A DNA stretch of 64,000 nt, from NCBI GenBank assembly GCA_964569025.1, contig CAZMSQ010000007.1, forward strand, positions 1 to 64,000, read 5' to 3'. The notes below the pieces were generated by a model that was not told the DNA's origin, ran no database searches, and worked only from the letters and a program-made list of their open reading frames with translations. The stretch is from CAZMSQ01 sp964569025. GTDB lineage: Bacteria > Bacteroidota > Bacteroidia > Chitinophagales > Saprospiraceae. Of the stretch, positions 35,475-43,430 are shown in pieces. The stretch's first letter is position 1. Every line of letters begins with the position of its first letter. The translations under genes were made by a program, and so were the position numbers.

Positions 35475-35978
35475 ATGACTCAACAGATTACACTCACCGT
35501 CAATGGTGAACAACACACCGTCGAGGTCGAACCACGGACGCTTCTGGTTCACCTCATCCGCGAACAGCTTAGCATGACCGGTACTCATATCGGCTGCGAC
35601 ACCTCCAGCTGCGGAGCATGCACCATTCTGCTCGATGGTAAGTCCATCAAATCCTGCACCGTATTGGCCGTTCAGGCCAATGGGAAGGAAGTGATCACCG
35701 TCGAAGGACTGGCCACAACTGAAGGGTTGCACCCCATTCAGGAGGGCTTCAAGGAAAACCACGGACTCCACTGCGGATTCTGCACTCCCGGCATGATGCT
35801 GCGGGCTGTAGAGTTGCTCGAAGACAATCCCAATCCCACCGAGGAGGAAATCCGCTGGGGAATTTCAGGGAATCTTTGCCGCTGTACCGGATACAATAAT
35901 ATCGTAAAGGCGATTCAATATGCCGGCGCGAAAATGCGCGGAGAGGAAACGCCATCTACTGAACCGGAATTCGTGTAA
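35475..35978 (+). CDS. coxS: CO dehydrogenase small (2Fe-2S) subunit CoxS
   Basis: A 167-residue iron-sulfur subunit with two [2Fe-2S] sites: the plant-type C41-x4-C46-x2-C49 with C61, and the second C100-x2-C103 with C135-x-C137 (CRC). It carries electrons from the molybdenum centre in CoxL to FAD in CoxM. The start at 35475 gives MTQQITLTVNGEQH, the family opening; in-frame sequence upstream is from the end of coxM. It is 51 bases before coxL. Confidence 0.95.
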   Translation: MTQQITLTVNGEQHTVEVEPRTLLVHLIREQLSMTGTHIGCDTSSCGACTILLDGKSIKSCTVLAVQANGKEVITVEGLATTEGLHPIQEGFKENHGLHCGFCTPGMMLRAVELLEDNPNPTEEEIRWGISGNLCRCTGYNNIVKAIQYAGAKMRGEETPSTEPEFV

Positions 35979-36029
35979 GTTCACGAATTGGTTCTCTTTC
36001 TTTTTTCACCATTCAAATACCTGCATACT

Positions 36030-38402
36030 ATGATACAGTGTAAAACCTCCAAGGAAATCAGCGGCATGGGGCACTCCATGAAGCGGAAGGAGGACGACCG
36101 CTTCATTCAGGGCAAGGGGAATTATGTCGATGACATAAAATTGCCCGGCATGCTCTACATGGACATCGTCAGAAGCCCGTACGCCTACGCAAAAATTAAA
36201 AATATCAATGCTGAGCCTGCCCTTCAGATCCCCGGTGTTGTAGCTGTGGTAACCGGCAAAGATCTTGAAAAGTATAACCTGCACTGGATGCCGACGCTGA
36301 TGTCGGATACACAGATGGTCCTGCCGACAGATACCGTCATGTATCAGGCTCAAGAAGTAGCCGCCGTCATCGCTACCAGTAAATATGCGGCCCGGGACGG
36401 CCGCGAGGCAGTCCAGGTAGAATACGAAACCATGAAGCCGGTTGTCGACCCGTATAAGTCGCTCGATCCGGATGCCCCGGTGCTTCGTACTGACAAGGAA
36501 GGCAAAACCGATAATCACATCTGGCATTGGGAAGTGGGTGATAGAGACAAGACAGAGAAAGTCTTTTCGGATGCTGAAGTCGTCGTGAAAGAGCAGATGC
36601 ACATTCCGCGAATTCATGTTTCTTCCATTGAAACCTGTGGTTGTGTGGCTGACTATGACAAAGTCAACAATCACCTGACGATGTACATGACTACGCAGGC
36701 ACCGCACGCCATTCGTACCGTCATCGCACTGGTTGCCGGTCATGTAGGACTGACAGAAGAGAAAGTCAGAGTGATTTCTCCCGACATCGGGGGTGGATTC
36801 GGAGGGAAGGTGCCGGTGTATCCTGGGTATGTGATCGCTATTGCCGTTTCATTCCTTGTTGGAAAGCCGGTGAAGTGGATTGAGGACCGGAGCGAAAACC
36901 TTCAGGCCGATTCATTCGCCAGAGATTATCACATCACTGCTGAGATGGCCGCCACCAAGGAAGGGAAAATTCTCGGGACGCGTTTCAAAATCTTAGCAGA
37001 TCACGGCTATACCGATGCATCTGCCAACCCGTCAAAGTTCCCGACCGGACTGTTTTCCATCGGTACCGGCTCCTACGATTATGATACAGCCTTCATGGAG
37101 GCCGATGCGGTATATACCAACAAGCCACCCGGAGGAGTCGCCTATCGTTGTTCTTTCCGTGTGACTGAGGCTGTGCATGCTATTGAACGAATTACAGACC
37201 GCCTTGCCCTTGAAATCGGAAAAGATCCGGCTCAGCTGCGGATGGAAAACTTTATCAAAAAAGAGGATTTCCCTTGGAAATCACCCACCGGTTGGGAGTA
37301 TGACAGCGGTGATTATCACGCGGGTCTGAAGAAGGCAATGGATGCCATTGAGTACGACAACCTGCGTGTTGAGCAGGCGGAGAAGCGCAAAAAAGGTGAA
37401 TTGATGGGCATTGGAATTTCCACGTTCACCGAAATTGTTGGTGCAGGACCTTCGCGTGATTTCGATATCCTTGGTATCAAGATGTTCGACTCTGCTGAAA
37501 TCAGGGTCCACCCAACAGGCAAGGCCATCGCACGGTTTGGTACAAAGTCGCAGGGACAGGGTCACGAGACAACCTATGCACAGATTATTGCCGAAGAGCT
37601 CGGCATTCCGGCTGAGCATATTCAGATTGAAGAGGGTGACACAGATACTGCGCCCTACGGTCTGGGTACTTACGCCAGCCGGAGTACGCCCACCGCCGGA
37701 GCGGCTGCAGCAATGGCAGCCCGCAAGTTGCGTGATAAGGCCAAAAAAATTGCAGCTTACCTGCTGGAGGTCTCTGAAGATGACCTCGAATGGGAGCCCG
37801 GCAAGTTTTTTGTCAAGGGGGCACCTGAAAAGGTGAAGACCATTCAGGAAATTGTCTTCGCTGCGTACACCAACCACCCGCTGGGCATGGAGGCAGGATT
37901 TGAAGCGACCCACTACTATGATCCTCCAAACTTGACATTCCCCTCCGGAGCTTATATCTGCGTGGTTGATATCGACAAGGAGACCTACGAAATCAAGGTG
38001 CGCCGATTCGTAGCCATCGATGACTGCGGGAATATCATTAACCCGATGATCGTACAGGGTCAGGTGCACGGCGGTCTGACACAGGGCCTCGCTCCTGCCA
38101 TGTACGAAGAGCTTATTTACGATGAAGACGGCAATATCCTGAACGGAACCCTGATGGACTATCTTGTGCCGACTGCGGTCGAGTCACCTAACTGGGAAAC
38201 CGGCCACACCGTGACACCGTCGCCCCACCACCCGATTGGTGCCAAAGGTGTAGGAGAATCCCCGACAGTGGGAGCTCCGCCGGCTATTGCCAATGCCATC
38301 GTTGATGCCCTTTCTCCATACGGGATTACCCACCTGGATATCCCGATCACGCCCTACAAAATCTGGAAGGCGCTGAAGGAAAAGGGCGTGTCTCTCGCCT
38401 GA
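36030..38402 (+). CDS. coxL: CO dehydrogenase large subunit CoxL (form I)
   Basis: A 790-residue molybdopterin-binding subunit. The motif AYRCSFR at residues 371-377 (C374) corresponds to the copper-ligand loop VAYRCSFR around Cys388 of Oligotropha carboxidovorans CoxL and is the recognised signature of form I, true CO dehydrogenase. The catalytic glutamate is E743 in GAKGVGESPTVG. MCD-binding GGFGGK and GQG segments are present. With CoxM and CoxS it oxidises CO to CO2. Length matches the family (about 800). Form II enzymes, of unclear activity, have AYRGAGR instead, so the form I call rests on direct sequence evidence. Confidence 0.95.
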   Translation: MIQCKTSKEISGMGHSMKRKEDDRFIQGKGNYVDDIKLPGMLYMDIVRSPYAYAKIKNINAEPALQIPGVVAVVTGKDLEKYNLHWMPTLMSDTQMVLPTDTVMYQAQEVAAVIATSKYAARDGREAVQVEYETMKPVVDPYKSLDPDAPVLRTDKEGKTDNHIWHWEVGDRDKTEKVFSDAEVVVKEQMHIPRIHVSSIETCGCVADYDKVNNHLTMYMTTQAPHAIRTVIALVAGHVGLTEEKVRVISPDIGGGFGGKVPVYPGYVIAIAVSFLVGKPVKWIEDRSENLQADSFARDYHITAEMAATKEGKILGTRFKILADHGYTDASANPSKFPTGLFSIGTGSYDYDTAFMEADAVYTNKPPGGVAYRCSFRVTEAVHAIERITDRLALEIGKDPAQLRMENFIKKEDFPWKSPTGWEYDSGDYHAGLKKAMDAIEYDNLRVEQAEKRKKGELMGIGISTFTEIVGAGPSRDFDILGIKMFDSAEIRVHPTGKAIARFGTKSQGQGHETTYAQIIAEELGIPAEHIQIEEGDTDTAPYGLGTYASRSTPTAGAAAAMAARKLRDKAKKIAAYLLEVSEDDLEWEPGKFFVKGAPEKVKTIQEIVFAAYTNHPLGMEAGFEATHYYDPPNLTFPSGAYICVVDIDKETYEIKVRRFVAIDDCGNIINPMIVQGQVHGGLTQGLAPAMYEELIYDEDGNILNGTLMDYLVPTAVESPNWETGHTVTPSPHHPIGAKGVGESPTVGAPPAIANAIVDALSPYGITHLDIPITPYKIWKALKEKGVSLA

Positions 38403-38419
38403 TCAAATTGCACAAAACC

Positions 38420-38456
38420 GGGAGGGAGCTGTTCGGTATCGCCGAATCTCCCTCCC
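38420..38456 (+). terminator. Hairpin after coxL
   Basis: An 8-bp perfect GC-rich stem (38420-38427 with 38449-38456) is extended by an inner TTCGG/CCGAA pair. It lies between coxL and coxG and has only a short downstream AT stretch, so it may be a partial terminator or an mRNA-stabilising 3' structure. Confidence 0.5.
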
Positions 38457-38475
38457 ACATTTTCTGACCCATTCG

Positions 38476-38495
38476 AAATGGCCCGAGGGCCATTT
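38476..38495 (+). repeat. Perfect 20-bp inverted repeat
   Basis: A 9-bp perfect stem with a 2-base centre (AAATGGCCC / GGGCCATTT) 17 bases before coxG. It could be an operator or a second RNA hairpin of the coxL-coxG gap. Confidence 0.6.
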
Positions 38496-38512
38496 AAAAA
38501 TTCTCGTGCGTT

Positions 38513-39022
38513 ATGAAAGCTACGTTTAATAAAGTCTTTACAGTCAACGAACCCGTTGAAAAGGTGTGGGATTACCTCAGCGATCCCAAGAAAGTCGTAA
38601 CCTGCGTGCCTGGGGCAACGCTTGTTGATCAGATTGATGACGATAATTACAAGGGGGAGGTAACCCTGAAGTTCGGCCCCATCAAAGCAAAATATGCCGG
38701 ACAGATTACCTTTCTCGAACGTGATGGGAACGCCCATAAGATGGTGATGCAAGGCAAAGGACTCGATTCAAAAGGCAAGGGAAGTGCTGATATGCTGATG
38801 AACGGCCTGGTCGAGGAAAAGGACGGTGCCACTCAGGTGACAGCCAGCATGGAAGTCTCTGTCACTGGTATGCTCGCCCAATTCGGATCCAGACTCATCA
38901 ATGATGTCACGGATTCCGTATTCGACAAATTTATCCAAAACTTTAAGGATAAGCTCGCCGGTAAAGAAGTTGACAATACAATGACTGCCGGATCCATGCT
39001 CAAAGGGATGTTTAAGAGATAA
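38513..39022 (+). CDS. coxG: CoxG SRPBCC-fold protein
   Basis: A 169-residue CoxG of the SRPBCC (START/Bet v1) fold with VNEPVEKVWDYLSDPKKVVTCVPGA and GEVTLKFGPIKAKYAGQITF. CoxG is part of many form I clusters and is thought to associate with the membrane and quinones to link CO dehydrogenase to the respiratory chain. The C-terminal TMTAGSMLKGMFKR is amphipathic-basic rather than a clear transmembrane helix. The gene stands 110 bases after coxL behind two hairpins, so its expression level may differ from coxMSL. Confidence 0.9.
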   Translation: MKATFNKVFTVNEPVEKVWDYLSDPKKVVTCVPGATLVDQIDDDNYKGEVTLKFGPIKAKYAGQITFLERDGNAHKMVMQGKGLDSKGKGSADMLMNGLVEEKDGATQVTASMEVSVTGMLAQFGSRLINDVTDSVFDKFIQNFKDKLAGKEVDNTMTAGSMLKGMFKR

Positions 39023-39138
39023 CTGATCTTCCGCCTGACACTTCTGCCGAAACTATCACAGCAAAACTTTCTTTGCAAATAAGTAAGCTCGTGGGGGTGT
39101 CTGGCGGAGATGTTTGCTCTTTAGAATTAAACAGTCAC

Positions 39139-40029
39139 ATGGATTATCTGAACGATACGTTACAACTGACAGAGGGTTTTGACCGCCAGAAATATCTGGT
39201 GGACGATGAGCTCGCAACCATTCTGTTTCTGATGATGAAGTTGCAGAAGCCCCTTCTGCTTGAGGGAAATCCTGGGGTTGGGAAAACAGAAGTTGCAAAC
39301 GTTCTGGCTGGTTTTCTGGATACACCCCTGATCCGCCTCCAATGTTATGAGGGGCTTGATGTGCACTCTGCCGTGTATGAGTGGAATTACCAGAAGCAAC
39401 TCCTTTCAATTAAAATTCAGGAGGGCATCGACCGGTCTGAAGCAGATAAGGAAGCGCATATTTTTGGAGAAGACTTCTTGCTGAAAAGGCCACTTCTGCA
39501 AGCAATAACCGCGGCCACCAAGGCACCGGTTCTGTTGATTGATGAAGTAGATCGCGCCGACGAAGAGTTTGAGGCCTTTCTGCTTGAGCTGCTCTCTGCA
39601 TTTCAAATCAGCATCCCAGAAATGGGTACCATCAAGGCCATTCACAAACCATTTGTCGTACTCACCTCCAACCGGACCAGAGAGTTGAGTGACGCCCTGA
39701 AACGGAGGTGCCTGTATCATTGGGTGAATTATCCGGATCAGGAACGGGAAATCCGTATTGTGAGCAAGCACCTTCCGACAATTGATGCTCAGCTTGCAGA
39801 GACCTTGGTAAAAGTGGTAGGCGTGCTCCGCTCACGCAAGTTGAACAAGGCGCCGGGCATTGCTGAAACACTCGATTGGGCTTCGGGGCTGCTCGCCCTT
39901 GGATTTGAAAACCTTACAGAAGAAAGCATGTCCAAAACGCTCGGCTGCGTGCTCAAGTCAGCAGATGACCTAGAACGGATTAAAGCGGAAGGCCTTGGCG
40001 TTTTGCTCGCTGATATTCCAGTTTCCTGA
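39139..40029 (+). CDS. coxD: CoxD-type AAA+ ATPase
   Basis: A 296-residue AAA+ ATPase of the MoxR-related CoxD group: Walker A GNPGVGKT at 43-50, Walker B LLIDEVDRAD at about 132-141, sensor LTSNRTRELSDALKRRC. CoxD is required for sulfuration and copper insertion at the Mo centre of CO dehydrogenase, working with CoxE. The start at 39139 gives MDYLNDTLQL; the frame is open from a TTG at 39073, which would add 22 unrelated residues. It is 5 bases from coxE. Confidence 0.93.
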   Translation: MDYLNDTLQLTEGFDRQKYLVDDELATILFLMMKLQKPLLLEGNPGVGKTEVANVLAGFLDTPLIRLQCYEGLDVHSAVYEWNYQKQLLSIKIQEGIDRSEADKEAHIFGEDFLLKRPLLQAITAATKAPVLLIDEVDRADEEFEAFLLELLSAFQISIPEMGTIKAIHKPFVVLTSNRTRELSDALKRRCLYHWVNYPDQEREIRIVSKHLPTIDAQLAETLVKVVGVLRSRKLNKAPGIAETLDWASGLLALGFENLTEESMSKTLGCVLKSADDLERIKAEGLGVLLADIPVS

Positions 40030-40034
40030 TTCCC

Positions 40035-41180
40035 ATGCCGGAGCACCACCATTTTACAAACTATGGATCACTGAAAGAGGCACTCATTGCCTTTGGTCAG
40101 TTGGCACGTGATAACGGCCTGAAGGTGGGCGTGCAGGAAACTCTGGATGCCCTCATTGCTGCGCGGGAAGGGGTGATTATTGACCTGCGTGCCATGAAGT
40201 TTGCGCTTAAGGCCCTGTATTGTTGTAGCGAGGAAGACAGTGATGTCTTTGATGATCTCTTTGATTGGTTCTGGAATAAACCCAGAAATGCCGTGAAGAG
40301 CCACATTACCATGAAAAACCGGTCAAATCTGGTCAAGCGCTCAGCTGCATCGGTGGTCATGCTTGGCACAGGAAAGCAAAAAAACGGCCAGGAAGAGGAG
40401 TCAAAAAATACATCAGGCGCCAACGCAGTTGAACGCCTGCGAAAAACAGATTTCGCCAGTCTATCGGAAATCGACAGCCAATGGCTCGAGGAAATCGCCA
40501 TGAAACTCTGGAAGCAGATGAGCCTGCGCCTCAAACGCAAACTGCGCTCGTCACCTGGCCGTGGGCAACTCGACCTGCGGCGTACAATCCGTCAGTGCAT
40601 TGCTCACGGAGGTGACCCCATTGACTTATTCATAAAAACCCGCAAGCCAAAACGCCAGAGGCTGATTGTCCTCCTTGATGTCAGTGGTTCAATGGACAAG
40701 TACAGTTTTTTTCTTCTGCGGTTCCTTTGCGCACTGAGCGCCCATTTTGAGCGCATCGAGGCCTTTTTATTCAGCACTCACCTCGTCCGTATCTCCCCCT
40801 GGCTAAATGCCCGCAATCTGGATGCGACGTTTCGCGAACTTTCAGCCAGGGCTGACAATTGGTCAAGCGGTACCCGCATCGGAGAGTGCTTCCGCTCATT
40901 CAATGAAGAATATGCGAAGCGAATCCTAAACGGTCACTCGACAGTCATTATCTTGTCCGATGGTCTTGACACAGGATCGCCTGATTTGCTGGCCTCAGAG
41001 CTCAAGCGAATCAAGTTGCGCACCCGTCAGTTGCTGTGGCTCAACCCTCTGAAGGGGATGTCCGGATATCAGCCTGTGCAACAAGGTATGAGTGCAGCCT
41101 TGCCGCAGGTCGATGTGTTTGAGTCCGCACACAATCTTGACAGCATTCTCGAACTGGAAAATTTCTTGCTGAATGTTTAA
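40035..41180 (+). CDS. coxE: CoxE von Willebrand factor A protein
   Basis: A 381-residue VWA-domain protein with an N-terminal helical CoxE region (residues 1-170, rich in K/R linkers) and a VWA domain with MIDAS DVSGSMD at 215-221, then TRIGECFRSFNEEYAK and the conserved LSDGLD motif. It works with the CoxD ATPase, presumably as a MoxR/VWA pair that remodels the enzyme during metal insertion. It overlaps coxF by 8 bases. Confidence 0.92.
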   Translation: MPEHHHFTNYGSLKEALIAFGQLARDNGLKVGVQETLDALIAAREGVIIDLRAMKFALKALYCCSEEDSDVFDDLFDWFWNKPRNAVKSHITMKNRSNLVKRSAASVVMLGTGKQKNGQEEESKNTSGANAVERLRKTDFASLSEIDSQWLEEIAMKLWKQMSLRLKRKLRSSPGRGQLDLRRTIRQCIAHGGDPIDLFIKTRKPKRQRLIVLLDVSGSMDKYSFFLLRFLCALSAHFERIEAFLFSTHLVRISPWLNARNLDATFRELSARADNWSSGTRIGECFRSFNEEYAKRILNGHSTVIILSDGLDTGSPDLLASELKRIKLRTRQLLWLNPLKGMSGYQPVQQGMSAALPQVDVFESAHNLDSILELENFLLNV

Positions 41181-42156
41181 TGAATTTCTCAAAAAAGTCC
41201 AGTCTCTTCACCAACAGCGTGTCCCCTTTGCCATGGCCTTCGTTGTGAACCGCCAGGTTCCATCATCCGGGAAGCCCGGAGATAAGGCAGTTATCGAGCA
41301 GGATGGCACAATCACCGGCTGGATTGGCGGAGGGTGCACACGGGGGATTGTCCTCAAAGAAGCTGCAGATGCCATCCGTGACGGAAAACCACGGATGCTC
41401 CGAATTAGCCCTGATCAGGATACCTCACCAAATCCAGGAGTGATGGATTATACAATGACCTGCCACTCTGGTGGCACCGTAGAACTCTACATTGATCCCG
41501 TCCTGCCAAGGCCGGAAATCCTCATTTTCGGCCGGTCGCATGTTGCCCGTTCGCTCTCGAGGCTGGCCAAAGCGATGGACTACCACGTCACCGTGGCGTG
41601 CAAGGGAGCCGACTCAGTGCATTTTCCGGATGCCGACGAGTTGCGGGAAGCCCCCGTCGAGGCCCAATCTGCCCGGTCAAATACCTTTGCTGTGGTTTGT
41701 ACCCAGGGTGAAGATGATGAAACTCATTTGATGCAGGCAATCAGGAGTGGGGCAGGTTATGTTGCTTTTGTAGCCAGTCGCCGAAAGGCAAATGCTATTT
41801 TTCAGACGCTACGAAGTTTTGATGTCTCATTCGATGAGCTGCGTGAGATTCATACCCCGGCGGGTCTTGACATCAATGCAAAGCTTCCCGAAGAGGTCGC
41901 CGTCAGCATACTTGCACAGATTGTGTCCCATATCAGGAATGAGAGTATTCAGGATTCTGCTGAGAAAAAGAGTGCCCATGAGCCAGCTGAAAACTCGGCA
42001 TACTTCGTGAATCCAGTATGTCAGGTGCCTGTCGAGAAAAAGACTGCAAAATATGTTGTCCAATTTCAGGAAAGAGATTATTACTTTTGTTGTGACGGTT
42101 GCAAAGTTGCCTTTGAGGCTGATCCTGAAAAATATGCCTTGCCTGAGCCGGTATGA
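41173..42156 (+). CDS. CoxF-like XdhC protein with C-terminal YHS domain
   Basis: A 327-residue XdhC-family protein. The XdhC part (residues 1-255) has GWIGGGCTRGIVLKEA, the Rossmann segment PEILIFGRSHVARSLSRLAK and GLDINAKLPEEVAVSILAQI. A linker follows, then a YHS domain (about 278-321) with cysteines C283, C306, C307 and C310, in the pattern CxxPV...YYFCCDGCK. YHS domains bind metals and are associated with copper-handling proteins. Since CO dehydrogenase needs copper in its Mo-S-Cu centre, a metal-delivery role for the tail is an attractive but untested inference. It is coupled to the next gene by ATGA. Confidence 0.88.
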   Translation: MFNEFLKKVQSLHQQRVPFAMAFVVNRQVPSSGKPGDKAVIEQDGTITGWIGGGCTRGIVLKEAADAIRDGKPRMLRISPDQDTSPNPGVMDYTMTCHSGGTVELYIDPVLPRPEILIFGRSHVARSLSRLAKAMDYHVTVACKGADSVHFPDADELREAPVEAQSARSNTFAVVCTQGEDDETHLMQAIRSGAGYVAFVASRRKANAIFQTLRSFDVSFDELREIHTPAGLDINAKLPEEVAVSILAQIVSHIRNESIQDSAEKKSAHEPAENSAYFVNPVCQVPVEKKTAKYVVQFQERDYYFCCDGCKVAFEADPEKYALPEPV

Positions 42157-42767
42157 TATGCGCCATTCTTCTCGCAGCAGGCACTTCTTCGCGGATGGGG
42201 TCATCCAACAAGCTTTTGCTTGATGTTGGCAACGGTCAGCCTCTGGTTCGGACAATGGCCGAGCAGTTGGCGGGAGCGCCATTTGACGAGGTGGTGGTAG
42301 TAACTGGCTTTGAGAGTGGGGATGTAAAATGTGCCTTGGAAGGGCTTCCGGTTCGGATTATCGAAAATCCCGCCTATGAATCCGGAATGACAACTTCCAT
42401 TATTGCCGGTCTTAGAGCAATTGCACCGGACGCGCATTTTTTGGTGGGCCTGTCAGATATGCCATTGCTGACTGCCAAACATTACAAATTGCTGCTCGCA
42501 GAGTTTGAAGCGGCATTAATCGATACCGCCCACCCAATTGTAAAACCGTCACTGAACGGAGTCCCGGGTAATCCGGCAATCTTCCATGCAGTCTATCGAG
42601 AAGAGGTGCTCTCACTGACTGATCTCCATGCCGGATGTAAACCCGTTTTGCAGCATCATGCAGACAGTGTGATTCACCCAAAGGGACTTCCGGATGTGTT
42701 TTTTCTGGACATGGACCGTCCGGAAGAGTATCAGGAAATGAGAATGCGGGTGAACCGCGAGGGATAA
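42153..42767 (+). CDS. MobA/MocA-like nucleotidyltransferase
   Basis: A 204-residue glycosyltransferase-A-fold nucleotidyltransferase with the N-terminal LAAGTSSRMGSSNKLLL signature and VGLSDMPLLTAKHY and NGVPGNPAIFH segments. The family forms molybdopterin cytosine or guanine dinucleotide. CO dehydrogenase uses MCD, so MocA-type CTP specificity is the better guess. The ATG overlaps the coxF TGA. The genes before and after are coupled or close (12 bases to the regulator), supporting an operon. Confidence 0.88.
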   Translation: MICAILLAAGTSSRMGSSNKLLLDVGNGQPLVRTMAEQLAGAPFDEVVVVTGFESGDVKCALEGLPVRIIENPAYESGMTTSIIAGLRAIAPDAHFLVGLSDMPLLTAKHYKLLLAEFEAALIDTAHPIVKPSLNGVPGNPAIFHAVYREEVLSLTDLHAGCKPVLQHHADSVIHPKGLPDVFFLDMDRPEEYQEMRMRVNREG

Positions 42768-42779
42768 TGCTTCGAAGAC

Positions 42780-43430
42780 ATGAAGCCAACAAAAAAACGG
42801 ATACTTCTTGCTGCGAAGGACTGCTTCGCGACCAAAGGCGTTGCAGCAACAAGGCTTCAGGATATTGCCGAACTCGCAGGTATGAGTATCGGTAATATGG
42901 TTTACCACTTCCGTAATCAGGTTGAGATGCTGGAAGTAATTTACACTAGCTTCCAACAGCGACAAGAAGAACTCCTACAGGATATTTGCCTAAGCCCGGT
43001 TTTTTCTAATATCGATGAGTATCTCCAGAATGCTTTTCAGCTCCATCAGGAATTTTTGTTTTTCCCCCTTCACACCCCGGAGGTGCTCAGTGCGTCGCCC
43101 CGAATTTCCTCTGAATGGCGTGAACATCTCCGGTGGAAGGACCTGCAGCTTGAGTTGATGTTGCGCTTCAATCAGGCCAGAGGCGCTTTAAGTTGGGATG
43201 AGGAAACATATCCTGTCGGTGATTTGGCAGTTTTATGGAGGCGGACAATCGACGGTTGGCCCATGCATCGGGTGGTTGAGCAAAAAAACCTCGATGATTT
43301 TTTGGCTTTTCGTAAGAGTGCATGGTCAGTGCTCCTCTCCCTGATCACACCTGAAGCCCGTCCTGAATACCTAAGGCTTCACTTTACTTCAGCGCCCCAA
43401 GTACAGAACACCGTAATTGATGAAGAATGA
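42780..43430 (+). CDS. TetR/AcrR-family transcriptional regulator
   Basis: A 216-residue TetR regulator: the N-terminal HTH is clear at residues about 5-50 (ILLAAKDCFATKGVAATRLQDIAELAGMSIGNMVYHF). The ligand-binding part is unusual, rich in aromatic residues and prolines (FLFFPLHTPEVLSASPRISSEWREHLRW), and I do not recognise its ligand class. It starts 12 bases after the MocA-like gene, and its TGA overlaps the ATG of the hydrogenase-like gene (ATGA). It is the only regulator in the cox region; coxB, coxC and coxH membrane sensors of O. carboxidovorans are absent. Confidence 0.9.
   Translation: MKPTKKRILLAAKDCFATKGVAATRLQDIAELAGMSIGNMVYHFRNQVEMLEVIYTSFQQRQEELLQDICLSPVFSNIDEYLQNAFQLHQEFLFFPLHTPEVLSASPRISSEWREHLRWKDLQLELMLRFNQARGALSWDEETYPVGDLAVLWRRTIDGWPMHRVVEQKNLDDFLAFRKSAWSVLLSLITPEARPEYLRLHFTSAPQVQNTVIDEE

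Noticed and set aside
36006..38069. Long open frames antisense to coxL (245 and 262 codons)
   Set aside because: They mirror a well-conserved coding sequence, have no recognisable domain and no promoter. They are side effects of coxL codon usage.
34580..38402. Xanthine dehydrogenase or form II-like aldehyde oxidase instead of CO dehydrogenase
   Set aside because: AYRCSFR with the copper-ligand cysteine, the M-S-L order and the coxG-D-E-F genes favour form I CO dehydrogenase.
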